Below are positions 1-4,645 of a stretch of 7,461 nt of DNA, in pieces. A program made the translations under genes and the position numbers. Within the stretch, counting starts at the first letter, position 1. Each line of letters opens with the position of its first letter. The stretch is from CBFDBT01 sp965603115. GTDB taxonomy: Bacteria; Pseudomonadota; Alphaproteobacteria; Sphingomonadales; Kordiimonadaceae. A model generated the notes under the pieces. The model had not been told where the DNA came from, did not search any database, and saw only the letters and a program-made list of their open reading frames with translations. The stretch spans positions 1-7,461 of the forward strand of contig CBFDBT010000134.1 in the NCBI GenBank assembly GCA_965603115.1, read 5' to 3'.

Positions 1-1
1 T

Positions 2-238
2 CTTAAAGCGGCTCTTGAAGCTGGCGATATGGATGTCATCAAGGAGAAGAACGAAGCGCTATCACAGGCAGCTATGAAGTTGGGCGAAGAGATATATAAA
101 GCCCAGCAAGCCGAAGGTGGTGAAGAAGGCATGGATCCAGATGCCGCTGCAGCTGATGCTGCTGCCAAAGCGCAAGATAGCGAAGATGTTGTTGATGTTG
201 ACTTTGAAGAAGTCGATGAAGATGACAAAAAAGAATAA
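2..238 (+). CDS. dnaK: Chaperone protein DnaK (Hsp70), C-terminal end only
   Basis: This is the last 78 codons of the Hsp70 chaperone, which uses ATP to bind and release unfolded proteins in the cytoplasm. The gene enters the window already open, so the ATPase and peptide-binding domains lie upstream and cannot be checked. What is visible is the end of the helical lid (a charged, helix-prone stretch with E, K, Q and A), then an Ala/Gly/Asp-rich flexible linker, then the acidic tail DVVDVDFEEVDEDD before KKE and a TAA stop. A DVVDADFEEV-like tail is typical of bacterial DnaK. The dnaJ co-chaperone gene starts 91 bases downstream on the same strand, the usual partner arrangement, which supports the identification. 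Confidence 0.95.
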   Translation, partial: LKAALEAGDMDVIKEKNEALSQAAMKLGEEIYKAQQAEGGEEGMDPDAAAADAAAKAQDSEDVVDVDFEEVDEDDKKE

Positions 239-265
239 AAGGTTATACTTGAGTTTATGACCAAA

Positions 266-296
266 AGGCGCTGTGGTTTAAATTATCACGGCGCCT
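266..296 (+). terminator. dnaK-dnaJ intercistronic hairpin (weak terminator, attenuator or processing site)
   Basis: AGGCGCTGTG (266-275) pairs with CACGGCGCCT (287-296) over 10 bp with one G-U wobble, around an 11-base AT-rich loop. The sequence after it, AATTGTCTTATT, is only moderately T-rich, so full termination is doubtful. Its place between dnaK and dnaJ suggests partial attenuation or an RNA-stability element that lowers dnaJ relative to dnaK. That role is inference; the hairpin itself is seen. Confidence 0.5.
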
Positions 297-329
297 AATT
301 GTCTTATTAGAAGTGGGCGCCAAAGAGTT

Positions 330-1475
330 ATGTCTAAACAGGATTATTACGAGTTATTAGGGGTTGATCGCTCAGCAGACGCGGCAGCGTTGAAAAAGTC
401 TTATCGCCAGTCCGCGATGAACTATCACCCTGACCGTAATCCGGGCGATAGTGAAGCCGAGCAAAAATTTAAAGAAGTCAATGAAGCTTATGATGTCTTA
501 AAAGACAGCAACAAACGGGCTGCTTACGATCAGTATGGCCACGCAGCTTTTGAGCATGGTGGCCCTAGTGGTCAAGGTGGCGGCCAAGGCGGCTTTGATT
601 TTTCAGATGTGTTCGAAGAGTTTTTTGGAGACTTCATGGGTGGCGGCGGACGCCGTCAGCAAGGCGGGCGCGGCGGGGGCGGCATGCAGCGCGGCGCTGA
701 TATTCGTTTTGATCTTGAAGTTACTCTAGAAGAAGCTTTTCACGGCAAAACCGAAAAGGTTAAGGTCCCTACAACAGAAAGCTGTGAACCTTGCGGCGGC
801 TCTGGTGCAGAAGAGGGCAGCCAACCAGAAGTGTGTGATAGCTGTGGCGGTCACGGGAAAGTGCGCACTACCCAGGGCTTTTTCATGGTTGAGCGGACCT
901 GCCCAAGATGTCAGGGCAGCGGGCGAGTGATATTAAAGCCATGCAACAGCTGTCGTGGTGCTGGGCGTGTGCATAAAGAAAAATCTCTATCGGTTAAAAT
1001 CCCTAAAGGGGTCGATCACGGCCAGCGTATTCGCCTGAGCGGTGAAGGAGAAGCTGGGCTAAAGGGTGGCCCAAGTGGGGATCTTTATATTTTCCTCAAT
1101 ATTTTACCCCATGAAATTTTCCAGCGTGAGGGAGAGATGCTCTTCTGTCATGTTCCAATTCCTATGGTTCACGCCACACTTGGTGGAGATTTTGAAGTAC
1201 CAACCATGGATGGAAAAATGGCACGGATATCTATTCCATCCGGCACACAAACGGGACGCCAGTTCCGCTTGCGCGGCAAAGGCATGCCGACAGTTAACGG
1301 TAATCATGTTGGCGATTTGGTTATAGAGGTTGCGATAGAAACCCCAGTTAATCTAACAAAACGTCAAAAGGAAATTCTCGAAGAGTTCGCAGAAGAAGGT
1401 GGCGACAAGATTAACCCACAGTCTAGTGGTTTTTTTACTAAAGCCAAAGAGCTATGGGATGATTTGACCGAGTAA
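330..1475 (+). CDS. dnaJ: Chaperone protein DnaJ (Hsp40, type I)
   Basis: This 381-residue cytoplasmic co-chaperone hands unfolded substrates to DnaK and stimulates its ATPase. All type I DnaJ parts are present in order: a J-domain at about residues 4-70 with the HPD motif at 33-35, a Gly/Phe-rich segment at about 77-120, a zinc-binding domain, and the C-terminal substrate-binding and dimerisation domains to the end. Four CxxCxGxG-type repeats start at C152, C169, C191 and C205, giving eight cysteines. By family precedent the first and fourth repeats bind one zinc and the second and third bind the other. Length is close to E. coli DnaJ (376). The ATG at 330 is chosen because SKQDYYELLGV is the usual N-terminus; a purine-rich GAAGTGGG lies a little far upstream. 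It follows dnaK and probably shares its transcript. Confidence 0.98.
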   Translation: MSKQDYYELLGVDRSADAAALKKSYRQSAMNYHPDRNPGDSEAEQKFKEVNEAYDVLKDSNKRAAYDQYGHAAFEHGGPSGQGGGQGGFDFSDVFEEFFGDFMGGGGRRQQGGRGGGGMQRGADIRFDLEVTLEEAFHGKTEKVKVPTTESCEPCGGSGAEEGSQPEVCDSCGGHGKVRTTQGFFMVERTCPRCQGSGRVILKPCNSCRGAGRVHKEKSLSVKIPKGVDHGQRIRLSGEGEAGLKGGPSGDLYIFLNILPHEIFQREGEMLFCHVPIPMVHATLGGDFEVPTMDGKMARISIPSGTQTGRQFRLRGKGMPTVNGNHVGDLVIEVAIETPVNLTKRQKEILEEFAEEGGDKINPQSSGFFTKAKELWDDLTE

Positions 1476-1506
1476 GATTTTAAATATTAAAAATTTTTAA
1501 GAATAA

Positions 1507-1540
1507 AAAAGGGCCGGATATTCATCTGGCCCTTTTCTTA
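1507..1540 (+). terminator. Rho-independent terminator after dnaJ
   Basis: AAAAGGGCCGGAT (1507-1519) pairs with ATCTGGCCCTTTT (1524-1536) over 13 bp including one G-U wobble, closed by the 4-base loop ATTC and followed by CTTA. The stem has a GC-rich core and T-rich 3' side, as an intrinsic terminator should, and begins 31 bases after the dnaJ stop. An A-run precedes the stem, so it could also act on the minus strand, but no minus-strand gene ends here. Confidence 0.85.
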
Positions 1541-1591
1541 TGGCGCTGAATGTTCAATAATGAGAAAAACTCACAGCGAAAAGATATTCTT

Positions 1592-2377
1592 ATGATTAAA
1601 ATTGCTATTGTCGGATGTATGGGGAGAATGGGCCAAACGCTTGTTAATGCAATTGTTTCGCACCCAAAATGTGGTTTTGCAGGCGGCACTGAAACCGAGG
1701 GCAGCCAATGGATTGGCCAAGAAATTGGCGACACAGGCAAGCGTGTTTCAGAAGATGCAAAAAGCCTCTTTGAACAGGCTGATGTGGTTATTGATTTTAC
1801 CGTACCCGTTGCCACATGCCTGCACGCTGATATAGCTGTTGAAACGGCAACACCGCTCATTATCGGCACGACAGGCATTAACGAGCAAGGCCACGCCCAT
1901 TTAGATATATGTGCGCGTTCAACTGTTATTGTCCAGTCTGGCAATACCAGTCTTGGCATTACAGTATTGTCTGCGCTTACCAAACAGGTTTCAGAGCGCC
2001 TTGGCACCAATTGGGATATTGAGATTTTGGAAATGCACCACCGCCATAAAGTTGATGCTCCGTCTGGCACGGCTCTAATGCTGGGCGAGGCCGCAGCAGA
2101 TGGCCGCGATGTTAAGCTTGACGATGTTGCCTGCAAATCCCGTGATGGCATAACAGGCGCGCGCGAGGAGGGTGAAATTGGTTTTGCCACACTGCGCGGT
2201 GGCAGTGTTATTGGAGAGCATAGTGTTGTCTTTGCTAGTGAAAACGAGCGCATTACTTTGACGCACCACGCTGAAAATCGTGATTTATTTGCTGAAGGCG
2301 CGATTGCTGCGGCGCTTTGGGCTGTTGGCAAAGAGAGCGGACGTTATTCAATGCAAGACGTGATAGGATTATTATGA
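1592..2377 (+). CDS. dapB: 4-hydroxy-tetrahydrodipicolinate reductase DapB
   Basis: This cytoplasmic enzyme reduces hydroxy-tetrahydrodipicolinate to tetrahydrodipicolinate with NAD(P)H, in the pathway to meso-diaminopimelate and lysine. From the ATG at 1592 it has 261 residues, close to E. coli DapB (273). The nucleotide-binding loop GCMGRMG is at residues 8-14, DFTVP at 68-72 and GTTG at 92-95. The family signature EMHHRHKVDAPSGTA is at 147-161, with the catalytic His pair 149/150 and Lys153 by family precedent. The later GFATLRGGSVIGEH stretch is also typical. An in-frame ATG at 1550 would add 14 residues, but MIKIAIVG is the usual family N-terminus, so 1592 is preferred; only a weak AAAAGA lies before it. 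It is insulated from dnaJ by a terminator, so it needs its own promoter, and none stands out. Its stop overlaps the next start. Confidence 0.97.
   Translation: MIKIAIVGCMGRMGQTLVNAIVSHPKCGFAGGTETEGSQWIGQEIGDTGKRVSEDAKSLFEQADVVIDFTVPVATCLHADIAVETATPLIIGTTGINEQGHAHLDICARSTVIVQSGNTSLGITVLSALTKQVSERLGTNWDIEILEMHHRHKVDAPSGTALMLGEAAADGRDVKLDDVACKSRDGITGAREEGEIGFATLRGGSVIGEHSVVFASENERITLTHHAENRDLFAEGAIAAALWAVGKESGRYSMQDVIGLL
2365..2377 (+). promoter_or_regulatory. RBS and ATGA stop/start overlap, dapB to amidase
   Basis: AGGA (2365-2368) sits 5 bases before the ATG at 2374, and the dapB stop TGA (2375-2377) overlaps that ATG. This fixes the amidase start and points to co-transcription and translational coupling with dapB. 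A start further upstream at 2317 would lie inside dapB and put 19 non-signal-like residues before the signal peptide. Confidence 0.8.
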
Positions 2378-3003
2378 AAACATTAAAAACCATACTGCTC
2401 TTTTCGTTTTTTTTATGTCTTGCAGGCTTTACGCAAGCTGATTATTCAGCGCACCAGCTACCGGCGGGATTAAGCGGAGTTAGGCCCACTATTGATCAAA
2501 GCTATCTTATAGAAATATCGGACACGCGTCGTGCTTTAACGCTGGATTATCTAGAGCGCCATAATCCTGAATTATACACTGTGCAAAAAGATAAAACTGG
2601 CCTTGATGCCATCACGTTTGATCCTAAGATAGTTGTTATACATTATACTGTTATCAAAGACTTGGCGGCAACTTTGGGGTATTTCTCCAGAGAAACCATT
2701 GAGCAGGCGCGAGAGAAAATTGCCGCTAATGGCGCGTTGAATGTGGGCATCCAGTTTGTTGTGGATAGAGACGGTGCTATATATCAGCTTTATCCAGAAA
2801 ATGTGATGGCTCGGCACACTATTGGGCTGAATCATGTGGCGATCGGCATTGAAAATATTGGCAACGGGGATATTGGTGATAGCGATAAAAGCCACCCACT
2901 GACGGAGGCTCAGCTGATAAGCAACGCAAAACTTGTCAAATATCTAGCGAGTAAACACTCTAATATGAAAACTATGATAGCTCACAGTGAATACCGACTG
3001 TAA
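2374..3003 (+). CDS. Secreted N-acetylmuramoyl-L-alanine amidase (Amidase_2/AmpD-like), truncated by an in-frame stop
   Basis: Members of this family cut the amide bond between N-acetylmuramic acid and L-Ala of the stem peptide in peptidoglycan, using zinc. The 209-residue product starts with a Sec-type signal peptide (K-rich start, hydrophobic 7-19, probable cleavage after FTQA at residue 22), so it would act in the periplasm. Family features seen are VVIHYT with His90 (zinc ligand by comparison with AmpD), a GIQFVVDRDGAIYQL core, ARHTIGLNHVAIGIEN with Glu160 (catalytic Glu equivalent), and AHSEYR with His204 (second zinc ligand). TAA at 3001-3003 then stops translation just before the last catalytic segment, which is still readable downstream. 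As it stands the product lacks the third zinc ligand and is probably inactive. The ATGA overlap with dapB suggests a wall-metabolism pair. The family is clear; the exact physiological role is not. Confidence 0.85.
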   Translation: MKTLKTILLFSFFLCLAGFTQADYSAHQLPAGLSGVRPTIDQSYLIEISDTRRALTLDYLERHNPELYTVQKDKTGLDAITFDPKIVVIHYTVIKDLAATLGYFSRETIEQAREKIAANGALNVGIQFVVDRDGAIYQLYPENVMARHTIGLNHVAIGIENIGNGDIGDSDKSHPLTEAQLISNAKLVKYLASKHSNMKTMIAHSEYRL

Positions 3004-3120
3004 GAAGATGCCTCGCACCCTGACCACGCTTTATTTTTTGAAAAGCACCCTAAATATCGCACTGAAAAGGTTGATCCTGGCGAAAATTTTATGAAGGCTT
3101 TGAGAGAGAGTCTCTTTTAA
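3004..3120 (+). pseudogene. Detached C-terminal segment of the amidase, in frame beyond the TAA
   Basis: Reading on in the amidase frame after TAA 3001-3003 gives 38 more sense codons and then TAA at 3118-3120. The segment encodes HPDHALFFEKHPKYRTEKVD, then PGENFMKALRESLF. This closely resembles the end of Amidase_2 proteins: KVDPG matches the AmpD KTDPG motif, whose Lys (here position 232) is catalytic and whose Asp (234) is the third zinc ligand. The full reading would be 248 codons, a normal size for secreted members. No ribosome binding site or credible start lies within the piece, so it is unlikely to be made separately. One nonsense substitution explains everything; readthrough or a sequencing error are alternatives. 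Confidence 0.8.
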
Positions 3121-3305
3121 ACGCTCAATCGCCACTTAGGCTATCCTCGCTAACGCTACGGGCGCGCAGTCGCGCTTGCCTTGGGGACAAGTCCCCTACG
3201 GATATAGTGAGTATTTCTGCATATTAAGCACAAATCCGAAGACGCTTGCGCCTGAGGCAAGCCCAACGGGCGCCCGCAGGGCTATAAGCCTAGGATCCAA
3301 ACAAA
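3121..3305. repeat. GC-rich palindromic intergenic element between convergent genes
   Basis: This non-coding stretch lies between the end of the amidase frame and the end of the minus-strand hydroxylase. It holds small palindromes in series: GCGCG-CAGT-CGCGC (3162-3175), the perfect GGGGAC-AA-GTCCCC (3183-3196), GCTTG...CAAGC with an inner CC/GG (3244-3262), and GGGCGCCC (3268-3275). There is also a larger mirrored arrangement. TAGGCTAT (3137-3144), CGGGCGC (3159-3165) and GCTTGCCT (3174-3181) recur as AGGCAAGC (3255-3262), GCGCCCG (3270-3276) and, with one extra A, ATAAGCCTA (3284-3292), in reverse order. The middle (3201-3235) is AT-rich. It may be a dispersed REP- or MITE-like repeat, and could also end both convergent transcripts. 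No transposase and no clear flanking duplication were seen; copy number cannot be judged from one window. Confidence 0.55.
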
Positions 3306-4526
3306 CTAAAGCCGCTCGCCCTTGAGTAGCTTTGGTAAATCACCGACAGTACCGCGCGCGTGACTCATCAAAAGATTTTTGACGGCAGGCATTTCATTGA
3401 CAGCAGCTAACCCCAAATCGCGAGCTATACGGATGGGGGTGATATTGTTGGAGAATAGTCGATTGAGTACATCGGTAACACTCAAAAGAGTAGCGGTATC
3501 ACTGGTGCGCCACTGTTCATATTGTCTGAGAGTGGTTGCTGATCCCAAGTCTTGTCCAGCGCGGAATGCGCCACTGAGTACTTCTAAAAGCGCTGCAACA
3601 CCTCTAAGCGCCAAATTTAAGCCCTGACCTGCGATAGGGTGCATACCGTGCGCTGCGTCACCGACCAGCGCCAAGCGATCCGCTGTAAACTGTTCGGCAA
3701 ATTGCAACGTAAGAGGAAAGGCCCAGCGACCCCCGACCACTTTCACTTCGCCGAGAAAGTCGCCAACACGGCGCGCAACCTCAGCCTCGAAAGAACGGTC
3801 AGGCAGGCCCATAATCGTTTTGGTCAAATGGTCTTTTTCAGTCCAGACAATCGAAGAGCGGTTGCCTGTGAGTGGCAGGATAGCAAAAGGGCCTGAGGGC
3901 AGGAACCGTTCGTGGGCTACACCGCCGTGGCTAAGCTCATGCTCAATGGCACAGACAATACCGTCTTGGCCGTAACCCCATTTTGTACATTTAATCTCGG
4001 CCCAGTTTCTAACCTGACTACCACGACCGTCAATACCGAGGAGTAGCGAGGATGTAATCGTATGCCCGCCAGCTGTTTTGAGTGTGACCTCACGTGCATT
4101 GCGTTCGATTGTATCGACTTTGTCTGGTGCTATAAGCGTGATACCGTCCATTTCAGCAAGGCGTTTATAGAGTGCAATGCGGGTATGGCGATTTTCCAGC
4201 ATATGTCCAAGCGGGCCTTCGCCTAGATCCCGGTGGTCAAGATGTGTATGCAAGAGGGATGGCCCATCTGTAACGCGGACTTCAAGGATGGGCTGAGCAA
4301 AATCATCCATATAGGGCCAAATATCAAGGGCCTCGAAAAGCTGACAGGTAGAATATGAAAGGGCACAAGCACGACCGTCAAATCCAGGGTCAGTGGTAAT
4401 ATCAGCATCGGCCATATCAACGATGGTTACCGTCATGCCGACCATGGCAAGTCCGATAGCTGTTGTAAGGCCAGCCATTCCGCCGCCAACAATAGCTACA
4501 TCTGATATGTGTCTTTTCTCTGTCAT
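3306..4526 (-). CDS. FAD-dependent UbiH/UbiF/COQ6-family ubiquinone biosynthesis hydroxylase
   Basis: This 406-residue flavoprotein monooxygenase belongs to the group that hydroxylates the aromatic ring of ubiquinone precursors using FAD, NAD(P)H and oxygen. The FAD-binding Rossmann motif GGGMAGL is at residues 14-20 with an acidic residue (Asp37) at the end of the second strand, as expected for ADP-ribose binding. DGRACALS follows at 50-57. The DG motif (GIDGRGSQVR) is at 164-173. The second FAD motif, LVGDAAHGMHPIAGQGLN, begins at 287 with GD at 289-290. Length is normal and nothing is missing. Which ring position it modifies (UbiH, UbiF, UbiI or alphaproteobacterial UbiL types) cannot be told from motifs, so no symbol is given. 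It is divergent from ftsK and convergent with the amidase. The ATG at 4526 is preceded by AGAAGG about 13 bases upstream, rather distant. Confidence 0.93.
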   Translation of the reverse strand: MTEKRHISDVAIVGGGMAGLTTAIGLAMVGMTVTIVDMADADITTDPGFDGRACALSYSTCQLFEALDIWPYMDDFAQPILEVRVTDGPSLLHTHLDHRDLGEGPLGHMLENRHTRIALYKRLAEMDGITLIAPDKVDTIERNAREVTLKTAGGHTITSSLLLGIDGRGSQVRNWAEIKCTKWGYGQDGIVCAIEHELSHGGVAHERFLPSGPFAILPLTGNRSSIVWTEKDHLTKTIMGLPDRSFEAEVARRVGDFLGEVKVVGGRWAFPLTLQFAEQFTADRLALVGDAAHGMHPIAGQGLNLALRGVAALLEVLSGAFRAGQDLGSATTLRQYEQWRTSDTATLLSVTDVLNRLFSNNITPIRIARDLGLAAVNEMPAVKNLLMSHARGTVGDLPKLLKGERL

Positions 4527-4588
4527 AATTAGGATGTAGCCTTCTTATTAGTCCATGTCTAGATATAGAGTGGGATAGCGCTTGAAAG

Positions 4589-4616
4589 AGCATAGAGCTA
4601 CGGTTAAGCTATTCAA
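4589..4616 (-). promoter_or_regulatory. Candidate sigma-70-type promoter for the UbiH-family gene
   Basis: On the minus strand TTGAAT (4616-4611) and TATGCT (4594-4589) are spaced by 16 bases. Each matches its consensus hexamer at 4 of 6 positions, and they lie about 60-90 bases before the hydroxylase start in the 119-base divergent region. On the plus strand the same region offers only weaker ftsK candidates: TTGAAA at 4582-4587 without a good partner, and TATGAT at 4622-4627 without a good -35. Inference from motif matching by eye. Confidence 0.3.
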
Positions 4617-4638
4617 CACTATATGATTGATATTCATC

Positions 4639-4644
4639 GGGGAG
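4639..4644 (+). promoter_or_regulatory. Strong Shine-Dalgarno GGGGAG that bears on the ftsK start
   Basis: GGGGAG ends at 4644, leaving one base before the ATG at 4646 but 10 bases before an in-frame GTG at 4655. Normal spacing would favour the GTG, or the ATG is used with poor spacing. The difference is only three residues (MSI) at a non-conserved N-terminus. Confidence 0.45.
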
Positions 4645-4645
4645 C

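Noticed and set aside
1561..1573. TGAG-AAAAA-CTCA small hairpin in the dapB leader, considered as a riboswitch or attenuator part
   Set aside because: The stem is four base pairs, and the leader after the dnaJ terminator is only about 50 bases, too short for a lysine riboswitch. No other structured element was seen.
1550..1591. N-terminal extension of DapB by 14 residues from the ATG at 1550
   Set aside because: The extension (MFNNEKNSQRKDIL) is unlike any DapB N-terminus, and the family usually begins directly with the MIKIAIVG strand at 1592.
1522..2331. A 269-codon open frame on the minus strand opposite dapB
   Set aside because: It lies almost entirely antisense to dapB, whose catalytic and nucleotide-binding signatures are unmistakable. 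Its translation is Ser/Ala/Pro-rich without recognisable motifs, and it runs into the dnaJ terminator.
3001..3003. Reassigned TAA codon (alternative genetic code) to explain the amidase readthrough
   Set aside because: TAA is the genuine terminal codon of dnaK, dnaJ and ftsK in the same window, so it is not generally read as sense. A local mutation, a sequencing error or rare readthrough remain.
4582..4616. Inverted repeat TTGAA...TTCAA with inner AGCT copies as an operator between the hydroxylase gene and ftsK
   Set aside because: The arms are only five bases with unmatched sequence inside, the AGCT copies are self-palindromic, and the match is within what chance would give in AT-rich promoter DNA.
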